NCBI GenBank assembly: GCA_017624085.1
Contig: JAGANU010000007.1
Location: 1 to 64,000, forward strand
DNA from: Coprococcus sp.
Lineage (GTDB): Bacteria > Bacillota_A > Clostridia > Lachnospirales > Lachnospiraceae
DNA: 64,000 nt
Reading direction: 5' to 3'
The position numbers were made by a program, and so were the translations under genes. How positions within the stretch are numbered: position 1 is the first letter of the stretch; each line of letters starts with the position of its first letter. The notes beneath the pieces were generated by a model, which was given only the letters and a program-made list of their open reading frames with translations, did no database searches and had not been told where the DNA came from. This document shows positions 27,446 to 35,182 of this stretch, one piece after another.

Positions 27446-27652
27446 ATGTCAACTTCAAACTCTAACAAGGCTAGTGTTCCTGAAGCAAAGAGTGCTATGA
27501 ACAAGTTCAAGATGGAGGTAGCAAGAGAAATCGGTGTTGACCTCAAGGATGGTTATAACGGAGATTTAACAGCAGCTCAGTCTGGTTCAATCGGTGGCGA
27601 GATGGTTCGTCAGATGATCAAGAGACAGGAAGAGCAGATGTCAGGAAGATAA
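27446..27652 (+). CDS. alpha/beta-type small acid-soluble spore protein
   Basis: A DNA-binding protein that coats and protects the spore chromosome. The signature is clear: KFKMEVAREIGVDL in the N-terminal half, which holds the Glu-Val bond expected to be cut by the germination protease, and GYNGDLTAAQSGSIGGEMVRQMI in two conserved parts. 68 residues, standard. RBS CGGAGGTATAGGG precedes ATG 27446. In the 109-nt upstream spacer a CATAATA (27387-27393) resembles a sigma-G -10 element, but no convincing -35 is seen. A small GAAA-loop hairpin lies at 27399-27412. The gene implies sporulation capacity or recent ancestry of it. Confidence 0.95.
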   Translation: MSTSNSNKASVPEAKSAMNKFKMEVAREIGVDLKDGYNGDLTAAQSGSIGGEMVRQMIKRQEEQMSGR

Positions 27653-27692
27653 ATATCTGATATAAGCATCGTAATTTTTACGAGTTCGAGGG

Positions 27693-27727
27693 GACCTGGT
27701 GTATGATATATGTACATCAGGTCTTTT
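27693..27727 (+). terminator. terminator after the SASP gene
   Basis: GACCTGGTGTA (27693-27703) pairs with TACATCAGGTC (27713-27723), one G-U pair, followed by TTTT. Confidence 0.8.
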
Positions 27728-27765
27728 CTCGTGCCTTTTCTTTTTAACTTTGTAGTATAATTTGC

Positions 27766-27795
27766 TAGACAATTATTTGTACATTATGCTATAAT
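27766..27795 (+). promoter_or_regulatory. sigma-A promoter of tig
   Basis: TAGACA and a consensus TATAAT are separated by 18 nt. The promoter starts a leader of about 115 nt before the trigger factor gene. Confidence 0.6.
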
Positions 27796-27859
27796 CCTAG
27801 ATTGATGCGGACTTTTGTTCCCGCACATAAACTTTAAAAGATAAATGGATGCTAATTGA

Positions 27860-27885
27860 GTGCCTTAATTCTAGGGCTAAGGCAC
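27860..27885 (+). other. hairpin in the tig leader
   Basis: GTGCCTTA (27860-27867) pairs perfectly with TAAGGCAC (27878-27885). A second short stem, TGCGG/CCGCA, lies upstream at about 27806-27825. No T-tract follows, so this may be a 5'-UTR structure controlling stability or translation of tig (inference). Confidence 0.45.
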
Positions 27886-27916
27886 CATTTGCACATGTTA
27901 AGGAGGAAAATAAAAG

Positions 27917-29203
27917 ATGAGTTTCACAGTAGAAAAGCTCGAGCACAGCATGGCAAAGTTAACAATTACCGTTCCTGCAGAGGAATTCGACAAGGCTATG
28001 GTAGCTGCTTACAACAAGTCAAAGAGCAAGTTTAATGTTCCAGGCTTCCGTAAGGGTAAGGTTCCTATGGCATTCGTTGAGAAGATGTATGGTCCTGAGA
28101 TGTTCTATGAGGATGCGGCTAATTCACTTATCAATGAGTATTATCCAAAGGAAGCAGTTGCTTCAGAGCTTGAGATTGCTTCACAGCCTTCAATCGATGT
28201 TACAGAGATTGGTAAGGGCAAGGACTTTGTATTTACAGCAGAGGTTGCTGTAAAGCCGGAGGTAACACTTGGCGAGTACAAGGGTGTAGAGGTTGAGAAG
28301 ATTAACGTAGAGGTAACTGAGGATGAGATTCTTGAGGATATCAAGAAGGAACAGCTTCAGAATGCAAGAAAGGTTATCGTTAACGACAGACCTGCACAGC
28401 TTGAGGATGAGATTACACTCGATTTCGAAGGCTTTGTTGATGGAGTAGCTTTTGAGGGCGGAAAGGGCGAGAACTATAAGCTTGTTCTTGGTTCACATTC
28501 TTTCATTGATACCTTTGAGGATCAGCTTGTTGGTAAGAGCGTAGGAGAGGATGTAGAGGTTCATGTTACATTCCCTGAGGATTACCAGGCTGAGGAGCTT
28601 GCAGGTAAGCCAGCAGTATTCAAGTGTAAGATCAACACAATTACTGAGTCACAGCTTCCAGAGCTTAACGATGAGTTCGCAAGCGAGGTTGGTGGATGTG
28701 ATACACTTGACCAGTACAAGGAAGAGGTTAAGGAGAAGCTCCTTTCAAAGAAGAACAAGGATGCTGCAAACGAGAAGGAGGTTAAGGTTCTTGATAAGGT
28801 TATCGAGAATGCAACTATGGATATCGCTGATGCGCAGGTTGCTGATATGCAGCAGAGAATGAAGGATGAGTTCGCTCAGTCACTTCAGTATCAGGGAATC
28901 AAGATGGAGCAGTACTTCCAGATTGTTAATGTAACAGAGGAGGACTTCCTTGAGAGAATTAAGCCTGATGCCCTTAAGAGAATACAGCAGAGAGCAGTTC
29001 TCGAGGCTGTAGTTAAGGCAGAGAATATAGAGGCTTCAGATGAAGAGGTTGATGAGGAGCTTGAGAAGATGGCTGCTCAGTATCAGATGAAGCTGGAGGA
29101 TGTCAAGGGCTTTATGGGTGACACAGAGATAGCAGCCATGAAGAAGGATATTGCAGTTAAGAAGGCTGCTGAGTTTATTGTAGCAGAGGCTAAAGAGGTT
29201 TAA
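27917..29203 (+). CDS. tig: trigger factor
   Basis: Ribosome-associated chaperone that meets nascent chains. The N-terminal ribosome-binding domain has the GFRKGKVP signature (residues about 43-50). An FKBP-type prolyl isomerase domain spans about 150-240 (EITLDFEGFVDGVAFEGGKG). The C-terminal helical chaperone arms complete 428 residues, the family norm. RBS AAGGAGGAAAAT precedes ATG 27917. It heads the tig-clpP-clpX order, conserved widely in bacteria, which links nascent-chain folding with ATP-dependent proteolysis. Confidence 0.97.
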   Translation: MSFTVEKLEHSMAKLTITVPAEEFDKAMVAAYNKSKSKFNVPGFRKGKVPMAFVEKMYGPEMFYEDAANSLINEYYPKEAVASELEIASQPSIDVTEIGKGKDFVFTAEVAVKPEVTLGEYKGVEVEKINVEVTEDEILEDIKKEQLQNARKVIVNDRPAQLEDEITLDFEGFVDGVAFEGGKGENYKLVLGSHSFIDTFEDQLVGKSVGEDVEVHVTFPEDYQAEELAGKPAVFKCKINTITESQLPELNDEFASEVGGCDTLDQYKEEVKEKLLSKKNKDAANEKEVKVLDKVIENATMDIADAQVADMQQRMKDEFAQSLQYQGIKMEQYFQIVNVTEEDFLERIKPDALKRIQQRAVLEAVVKAENIEASDEEVDEELEKMAAQYQMKLEDVKGFMGDTEIAAMKKDIAVKKAAEFIVAEAKEV

Positions 29204-29253
29204 TTGTATTATGCGATATGAGCTTTAGTCTTAATTGAATGGAGGTAGATAGT

Positions 29254-29835
29254 ATGTCATTAGTTCCTTATGTTGTAGAGCAGACAAGTCGTGGTGAAAG
29301 ACAGTATGATATTTATTCAAGACTTTTGAAGGACAGAATTATTTTCCTTGGTGATGAGGTGAATGATGTAACAGCGAGCCTTGTAATAGCTCAGCTTTTA
29401 TTTCTTGAGTCGGAGGATCCGTCAAAGGATATTTCACTGTACATTAACAGCCCGGGTGGTTCTGTAACAGCCGGAATGGGCATATATGATACTATGCAGT
29501 ACATTAAGTGTGACGTTTCTACTATCTGTTGTGGAATGGCAGCAAGCATGGGGGCCTTCCTTTTAGCTGGTGGAACAAAGGGAAAGAGATATGCTCTTCC
29601 TAACTCTGAAATTATGATTCATCAGCCGCTTGGCGGAACACAGGGCCAGGCTACAGAGATTGAGATTGCGGCAAAACATATTTTAAAGACTAAAGAAAAG
29701 CTTAATAAGATACTTGCAGACAATACAGGCAAGCCAATTGATGTAATTGCAGCTGATACTGACAGAGACAACTGGATGACAGCCCAGGAGGCCTGCGAGT
29801 ACGGACTTATTGACAGTGTAATCGCAAGCAGATAG
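29254..29835 (+). CDS. clpP: ATP-dependent Clp protease proteolytic subunit
   Basis: Serine peptidase forming the 14-mer chamber that degrades proteins fed by ClpX or other unfoldases. The triad Ser98 (GMAASMGAF), His123 (IMIHQPLGG) and Asp172 is present. With the start at ATG 29254, where GGAGGT lies 7 nt upstream, the length is 193 residues and the N-terminus [10 protein letters not shown] matches known ClpP; an in-frame ATG at 29239 overlaps the RBS region. It lies 50 nt after tig. Confidence 0.97.
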   Translation: MSLVPYVVEQTSRGERQYDIYSRLLKDRIIFLGDEVNDVTASLVIAQLLFLESEDPSKDISLYINSPGGSVTAGMGIYDTMQYIKCDVSTICCGMAASMGAFLLAGGTKGKRYALPNSEIMIHQPLGGTQGQATEIEIAAKHILKTKEKLNKILADNTGKPIDVIAADTDRDNWMTAQEACEYGLIDSVIASR

Positions 29836-29874
29836 TGCTTGTGAATAATTCGATATAGCTATATATACAATTAT

Positions 29875-29923
29875 ACATGGATGTGTCTGGAATTGGAGAT
29901 GCTGGTTTTGGATGCATCCATGT
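29875..29923. repeat. inverted repeat in the clpP-clpX spacer
   Basis: ACATGGATG (29875-29883) and CATCCATGT (29915-29923) are perfect 9-nt inverted arms around a 31-nt loop. No T-tract follows. It may form an RNA stem between clpP and clpX that tunes relative expression or marks a processing site; function unknown. Confidence 0.5.
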
Positions 29924-29960
29924 GTGGTATATGACTAAATATTAGTATAGGGGTATTGTG

Positions 29961-31256
29961 ATGACAGATAGTGGTGACGATAGAATTATACATAGATGTT
30001 CTTTCTGTAATAGGACACAGAATCAGGTAAGAAAGCTGATTGCAGGTCCGGAATGCTATATTTGTGATCAGTGTGTAACACTTTGTAATGATATACTGGA
30101 TGAGGATATTTCGGAATCAGGGGAGGATATTAACCTCTTAAGACCGAAGGAGATTAAACATTTTTTGGATGAGTATGTAATTGGACAGGAGGACGCCAAA
30201 AAGGTGCTTTCTGTTGCTGTATACAATCATTATAAGAGAGTTCTTATTGGTAAGAATTTTGATGTAGAACTTCAGAAAAGTAATATTCTTATGGTGGGAC
30301 CGACAGGTTCAGGTAAAACATACCTTGCTCAAACGCTTGCAAAGCTGTTAAATGTGCCGTTTGCCATAGCAGACGCCACAACACTTACAGAAGCAGGCTA
30401 TGTAGGAGAAGACGTGGAGAATATTCTGCTTAAGCTTATTCAGGCGGCGGACTATGATGTTGAGCGTGCACAATATGGAATTATTTATATAGATGAGATA
30501 GATAAGATAACAAAAAAGAGTGAGAATGTATCCATAACCAGAGATGTTTCCGGTGAGGGAGTACAGCAGGCTCTGTTAAAGATAATAGAGGGAACAGTGG
30601 CTTCAGTGCCGCCACAGGGTGGAAGAAAGCATCCACATCAGGAGCTTATTCAGATTGATACAACAAATATTTTGTTTATATGTGGTGGAGCATTTGAAGG
30701 CCTTGAGAAGATTATTGAAAATCGTGTGGGACAGAAAGCTATTGGCTTTAATGCTGAGATTGTTCAGCAGTCACAGCAGGATGTGGGACAGATATTAAAG
30801 CAGGTTATGCCTCATGACTTTGTAAAGTATGGACTGATTCCGGAGTTTGTAGGTAGAGTTCCTGTGGCTGTTACCCTTGATCTTCTTGATGAGAAGGCTC
30901 TTGTCAGAATACTCACTGAGCCAAAGAATGCTATATGCAAGCAGTATGAAAGACTGTTTGAGCTTGATGGGGTTACTCTGGAGTTTGAAGAGGATGCAGT
31001 ATATGAGATTGCCAAGCAGGCTATGGAGAGAAAGACCGGTGCAAGAGGTCTTCGTTCAATCATGGAAAGTGCAACGCTTGATCTTATGTATGAGGTTCCG
31101 TCAGATCCTTCCATTGAAAAATGTATTATTACAAAGGAGTCAATTGCTGATGGTGCTGAACCAAAGGTGATACGTGTAGATGAACAGGCTGACGTAAGTA
31201 CAGATAAGCTTCAGAAAAAGAAGGTCCAGGAAAAAAGGAAGAAAAGTCAGGCATAG
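29961..31256 (+). CDS. clpX: ClpX, ATP-dependent unfoldase of the Clp protease
   Basis: AAA+ unfoldase that recognises substrates and threads them into ClpP. The N-terminal C4 zinc domain (CSFCNRTQ ... CYICDQC) is present, followed by Walker A GPTGSGKT, Walker [10 protein letters not shown] and the pore-loop and sensor regions typical of ClpX. About 431 residues. ATG 29961 is chosen over the adjacent GTG 29958 because AGGGG lies 7 nt upstream. The C-terminus ends in a Lys-rich tail. It is 125 nt from clpP across a spacer with an inverted repeat. Confidence 0.97.
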   Translation: MTDSGDDRIIHRCSFCNRTQNQVRKLIAGPECYICDQCVTLCNDILDEDISESGEDINLLRPKEIKHFLDEYVIGQEDAKKVLSVAVYNHYKRVLIGKNFDVELQKSNILMVGPTGSGKTYLAQTLAKLLNVPFAIADATTLTEAGYVGEDVENILLKLIQAADYDVERAQYGIIYIDEIDKITKKSENVSITRDVSGEGVQQALLKIIEGTVASVPPQGGRKHPHQELIQIDTTNILFICGGAFEGLEKIIENRVGQKAIGFNAEIVQQSQQDVGQILKQVMPHDFVKYGLIPEFVGRVPVAVTLDLLDEKALVRILTEPKNAICKQYERLFELDGVTLEFEEDAVYEIAKQAMERKTGARGLRSIMESATLDLMYEVPSDPSIEKCIITKESIADGAEPKVIRVDEQADVSTDKLQKKKVQEKRKKSQA

Positions 31257-31295
31257 CCTGTACGAAATAGAGTGTGATAGATCACCTCAAAAAAG

Positions 31296-31326
31296 GACGT
31301 TACCTCATAGTAACGTCTTATTTTTT
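31296..31326 (+). terminator. terminator between clpX and lon
   Basis: GACGTTAC (31296-31303) pairs perfectly with GTAACGTC (31310-31317), followed by TTATTTTTT. It ends just 15 nt before the lon start, so it may also act as a partial attenuator for lon. Confidence 0.8.
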
Positions 31327-31340
31327 AACGGAGAACAAAT

Positions 31341-33644
31341 ATGAGTGATAAAAAACAAACGATGGCCATGATAAGCCTGAATGATGGTGTTGTAATGCCA
31401 GGATTAACCTTTTATCTTGATGTAAAGAGAAAGGATTCCTGCAATGCGGTGGAATATGCTATAAAAAATGAGGAGATGATCTTCCTCGCTTCACCTATGC
31501 CAAGAGAGGAAGGAGATGCAATATCCTTTTATGACGTAGGTGTAATAGCGGAGGTAAAGCAGTTTGTCAGACTTGCAGGTCAGACTATGAGAGTACTTTT
31601 ATACACCCATAAAAGAGCTAGACTTGTTTCTTACACCAAGGATATGTTTTACTCCTGTGAGATCCAGGAGGTGAAAGAAACCTGTGATTTAAGCCAAGAT
31701 GAAAAAGAGGCATTTTTAAGTATTCTCAGAGAAAAACTGGAGAAGTCCTATGAGTGCAACATTGTAAAGAATAAGGTGCAGTATAAGGAAGTAAGGGACT
31801 GCGACAAGCTCGATGAGCTTGTTGACAAAATGGCCGATTATATTAAGCTTTCTGATAATAAGAGGCAGGAGCTCCTTGAAATATCAGATGTTAGGCTAAG
31901 GGCAACGAGACTTATCAATATTGTGGATGAATTGTTGTCAATCGGCGATATAAAGAAGGAAATACTGGATAAGGTTAACAAGGAGACTGCTAAGCATCAA
32001 AGGGAATATGTGCTTCGGGAAGAGCTTTCTGTTATAAGAAAGGAGCTTGGAGAAAACGGAGTGGATAAGGCTGTCAGGGAGTTCAGGGAAAGACTGGACA
32101 GCTGTGGCTGTAGCCGGGAGGTGTATGAGAAAATTGAAAAGGAGATTACTCATTATCAGAATATTCCCCAGAATTCTTCTGAGAGCAGCGTTGTAGCCAA
32201 TTATATTGATGTGCTTCTGGAATATCCTTGGAATATTTCAACCAAAGACAATGATGATATAAATGCGGCAATAAAAATACTTGACAAGGACCACTATGGT
32301 CTTGAGGAGGTAAAGGAGAGAATTATTGATTATCTGGCTGTTCATATATTAAGCAGCAAAGGTGAGCTTCCAATAATTTGTCTTGTAGGTCCTCCCGGAA
32401 CAGGTAAGACATCAATCGCCAGATCCATTGCAAGAGCTACAGGAAGAAAATATGTAAGGATGTCCTTGGGCGGTGTAAGAGATGAGGCAGAAATCCGAGG
32501 CCACAGGAAGACATATGTTGGTGCTATGCCGGGTAGAATAGCACAGTCCATGATAAAGATAAAAACAAACAATCCTCTTATGCTTCTTGACGAGATAGAC
32601 AAGGTTGGAAGTGACTATAAGGGGGATGTATCCTCTGCACTACTTGAGGTTCTTGACGGAGAACAGAATAAGGAATTCAATGATCATTTCTTTGGCGTGC
32701 CTATTGATCTTTCAAATGTTTTGTTTATAGCTACAGCAAATGATGCATCAAAAATTCCGGGTCCTCTTCTTGACAGAATGGAAATAATAAACATTTCAGG
32801 TTATACAGAAAATGAGAAGTATCACATTGCAAAGCTCTATCTTGTAGACAAGGCAAGGGAGAGAAATGGACTTGCAAAGCGTCAGATGAAGTTTGATGCA
32901 GGCTCCATAAGAGATATTATCAGATACTACACGAGAGAAGCCGGTGTCAGAGGCTTAGAAAGAAATATCGATAAAATCTGTCGTAAGGCATGCAGAAAGC
33001 TTCTTACAGAGGATATAGAAGAAATAAAGATAACAAGAAAAAATGTGGATGAGTATCTTGGACCTCATATTTACAAGGATGAGGATGGAAACCTTGCAAA
33101 TAAAACAGGTGTGGTAAGAGGCCTTGCATGGACTGCTGTGGGGGGAGTTACGCTTGAGATTCAGGTGAATGTATTTTCCGGCAAGGGTCAGCTTATACTT
33201 ACCGGAAAAATGGGGGATGTTATGAAGGAATCTGCGCAGGCAGGACTCAGCTTTATAAGATCTCTTAAAGAATCAGAAAAGCTGGGAAAAGACTATTTTT
33301 CATCCCATGATTTTCATATACATATCCCTGAGGGTGCTGTGCCAAAGGATGGCCCTTCTGCAGGAATTACTATGGCAACTGCGCTTTATTCTGCAATATT
33401 TAATGTTCCCGTAAATGGAAAGCTTGCCATGACAGGTGAAATAACACTGAGAGGTGATGTGCTCCCGATTGGAGGATTAAAGGAAAAGCTGTTAGCGGCA
33501 AAGATGATAGGTGTAAAGAAGGTGCTTATACCTTCAAAGAATCAGGCAGATTTTGCAAAGCTTGATGAGGAAATCACATCCGGACTTTGCGTGGAAACGG
33601 TAGACAATATGAGACAGGTGTTGGAATTTGCCCTTGTCAGATAG
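31341..33644 (+). CDS. lon: ATP-dependent protease Lon
   Basis: Soluble AAA+ protease for misfolded and regulatory proteins. In order: N-terminal substrate domain (about 1-200), coiled-coil region, AAA+ module with Walker A GPPGTGKTS and Walker B MLLDEIDK, and a C-terminal Ser-Lys peptidase domain with PKDGPSAGIT (catalytic Ser). The conserved Lys lies in the following LPIGGLKEKLLAA region. 767 residues, the usual size. ATG 31341 has ACGGAGAAC upstream. engB follows after 8 nt; lon-engB is a common Firmicute pair. Confidence 0.97.
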   Translation: MSDKKQTMAMISLNDGVVMPGLTFYLDVKRKDSCNAVEYAIKNEEMIFLASPMPREEGDAISFYDVGVIAEVKQFVRLAGQTMRVLLYTHKRARLVSYTKDMFYSCEIQEVKETCDLSQDEKEAFLSILREKLEKSYECNIVKNKVQYKEVRDCDKLDELVDKMADYIKLSDNKRQELLEISDVRLRATRLINIVDELLSIGDIKKEILDKVNKETAKHQREYVLREELSVIRKELGENGVDKAVREFRERLDSCGCSREVYEKIEKEITHYQNIPQNSSESSVVANYIDVLLEYPWNISTKDNDDINAAIKILDKDHYGLEEVKERIIDYLAVHILSSKGELPIICLVGPPGTGKTSIARSIARATGRKYVRMSLGGVRDEAEIRGHRKTYVGAMPGRIAQSMIKIKTNNPLMLLDEIDKVGSDYKGDVSSALLEVLDGEQNKEFNDHFFGVPIDLSNVLFIATANDASKIPGPLLDRMEIINISGYTENEKYHIAKLYLVDKARERNGLAKRQMKFDAGSIRDIIRYYTREAGVRGLERNIDKICRKACRKLLTEDIEEIKITRKNVDEYLGPHIYKDEDGNLANKTGVVRGLAWTAVGGVTLEIQVNVFSGKGQLILTGKMGDVMKESAQAGLSFIRSLKESEKLGKDYFSSHDFHIHIPEGAVPKDGPSAGITMATALYSAIFNVPVNGKLAMTGEITLRGDVLPIGGLKEKLLAAKMIGVKKVLIPSKNQADFAKLDEEITSGLCVETVDNMRQVLEFALVR

Positions 33645-33652
33645 GAGAGTAT

Positions 33653-34246
33653 ATGATAATAAAGAGCGCTGAACTTGAGACTGTGTGCGGAATAACGAGC
33701 AAGCTTCCTGACAATGAATTTCCGGAGATTGCATTTGCCGGAAAGTCAAATGTGGGAAAGTCTTCATTGATTAACGGGCTGTTAAACAGGAAGTCCCTGG
33801 CGCGAACCTCAGCCCAGCCCGGAAAGACACAGACTATTAATTTCTATAATATAAACAAAGCCTTGTATTTTGTTGATCTGCCGGGATATGGTTATGCTAA
33901 GGTTTCTGTTGAGGTTAGAGCAAAATGGGGAAAAATGATAGAGCGGTATCTTCACAGCTCATCCCAGCTTAAGAAGGTTTTTCTGCTTATTGATATCAGA
34001 CATGAGCCATCAGAGAACGACTGCCTTATGTATGAATGGATAGTAAACAATGGTTATGAGCCGGTTATCATATGCACGAAGCTTGATAAAATAAAAAGAA
34101 GTCAGATTCAGAAGAATCTGAAAATAATAAGAGAAAAACTGGAACTTATACCGGGAACTGTCATGATTCCGTTTTCCGCCCAGACAAAGCAGGGAAGAGA
34201 TGAGATATGGCAGCTTATCGAGGATACAATAAAGACTGAAAATTAA
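33653..34246 (+). CDS. engB: ribosome-biogenesis GTPase EngB/YsxC
   Basis: Essential GTPase for late 50S subunit assembly. GTPase motifs are clear: G1 GKSNVGKSS, G3 DLPGYGYAK, G4 TKLDK and G5 FSAQTKQG. With start ATG 33653 (AGGAGAG upstream) the protein has 197 residues, the norm; an open frame reaching back to 33587 lies inside lon and is discarded. The gene is closed by a 12-bp hairpin shared with the convergent DUF4364 gene. Confidence 0.96.
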   Translation: MIIKSAELETVCGITSKLPDNEFPEIAFAGKSNVGKSSLINGLLNRKSLARTSAQPGKTQTINFYNINKALYFVDLPGYGYAKVSVEVRAKWGKMIERYLHSSSQLKKVFLLIDIRHEPSENDCLMYEWIVNNGYEPVIICTKLDKIKRSQIQKNLKIIREKLELIPGTVMIPFSAQTKQGRDEIWQLIEDTIKTEN

Positions 34247-34250
34247 AATA

Positions 34251-34289
34251 GGCAGCTGATATGTGCTATGTAAGCTTATATCAGCTGCC
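34251..34289. terminator. bidirectional terminator, engB and DUF4364
   Basis: GGCAGCTGATAT (34251-34262) pairs perfectly with ATATCAGCTGCC (34278-34289). On the + strand GGTTTTATTT follows; on the - strand TATTTTAATTTT follows. The right arm includes the stop codon and the last codons of the - strand DUF4364 gene. Confidence 0.85.
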
Positions 34290-34814
34290 GGTTTTATTTG
34301 TCCATAGCTGGTTTACAAGAATATCGTAGACCTCTGCGCTTTTGTCTCTCCAGTTATCACAGATCTGAACTGCCAGTGATTTTGTCGGAACCTGGAATTT
34401 AATATCAAGGAGTGTTTCATTTCTGTCTTTTATTACGCAGGAAACTGTATATTCGTTGTTGCTGTCTAAGCAGTAGTCAGACCAAATCTCCGTTTCCTTT
34501 CGAAGATTAAACTTCTCTTTTTCAAAATAGTCAAGGATATCCTTCTTTATGGCATAAGGAATTCTGTTTTCAAGAAGGCTGAGAGCCTCCTCGCCCTTAT
34601 CCGTTATCTTGAAGTGAGATGTACCTCGGATGCTTGATACAAATACATACTTGCTGTCCACAAGGCCGCCGAGAGACTCCTGTATGGTGAAATATCCGGT
34701 GTAACCCTTTTCCAAAATAAAATCAGTGATTTGGGAATTTGTAAGGGTAAAATCCACTCTGTCAAGCATATATAAAATTATAAGCTTATATAGTACAATT
34801 GAATCAGAATTCAT
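34281..34814 (-). CDS. DUF4364-family protein (winged-helix-like)
   Basis: 177 residues. The N-terminal 90 residues (YKLIILYMLDRVDFTLTNSQ, then a segment ending GYTGYFTIQESLGGLVDSKY) look like a winged-helix DNA-binding domain. The remainder matches the DUF4364 family, which is widespread in Clostridia. No catalytic residues are evident, so a transcriptional regulator is the best guess (inference). The start is supported by AAAGGAT upstream on the - strand and a promoter at 34885-34913. It is convergent with engB and divergent from rho. Its stop codon lies within the shared terminator stem. Confidence 0.85.
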   Translation of the reverse strand: MNSDSIVLYKLIILYMLDRVDFTLTNSQITDFILEKGYTGYFTIQESLGGLVDSKYVFVSSIRGTSHFKITDKGEEALSLLENRIPYAIKKDILDYFEKEKFNLRKETEIWSDYCLDSNNEYTVSCVIKDRNETLLDIKFQVPTKSLAVQICDNWRDKSAEVYDILVNQLWTNKTGS

Positions 34815-34884
34815 ATAATATCCTTTGTAGTAAAAAACTGTAGTTAACCTGCCATGCTTCCCCTTCTAGTTAAGCGTATTTTAA

Positions 34885-34913
34885 ATAATAGCATTTGAAA
34901 AATAATAAATCAA
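34885..34913 (-). promoter_or_regulatory. sigma-A promoter of the DUF4364 gene
   Basis: On the - strand TTGATT and TATTAT have a 17-nt spacer. The -35 lies only 16 nt from the -35 of the divergent rho promoter. Confidence 0.65.
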
Positions 34914-34929
34914 TATTTCATATTCAATA

Positions 34930-34957
34930 TTTACAATTCAATCAGATGTGTTATAAT
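34930..34957 (+). promoter_or_regulatory. sigma-A promoter of rho
   Basis: TTTACA and consensus TATAAT are separated by 16 nt. This predicts a leader of about 220 nt before rho. The divergent DUF4364 and rho promoters together fill this 368-nt intergenic region. Confidence 0.65.
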
Positions 34958-35016
34958 GTGCGAATAGAAGATGCACATCTTGTCACAGGTAGCGCCCGGG
35001 CGTTATTCAATAATTG

Positions 35017-35047
35017 ATGTGTTTTGAGCGGATACATATTTTTTTTT
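35017..35047 (+). terminator. possible attenuator in the rho leader
   Basis: ATGTGT (35017-35022) pairs with ATACAT (35032-35037), one G-U pair, with a 9-nt loop, then A and nine T residues. It lies about 80 nt after the predicted start of transcription and 135 nt before the rho ORF. The stem is short, so termination would be partial. Upstream in the leader, CGCCCGGGCG (34993-35002) is a GC-rich palindrome. Confidence 0.45.
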
Positions 35048-35182
35048 ACTTCATATTATTGTTTATCATGTAGAGACACTTATTTCTTAAAGTGATTTTT
35101 CCCTATAGCTAAATTTATATTTTTGATTTTAGAGTGATTTTGTATTGTTATGATTCTGTGTTTCGTATGGAAAGGAGTTACT

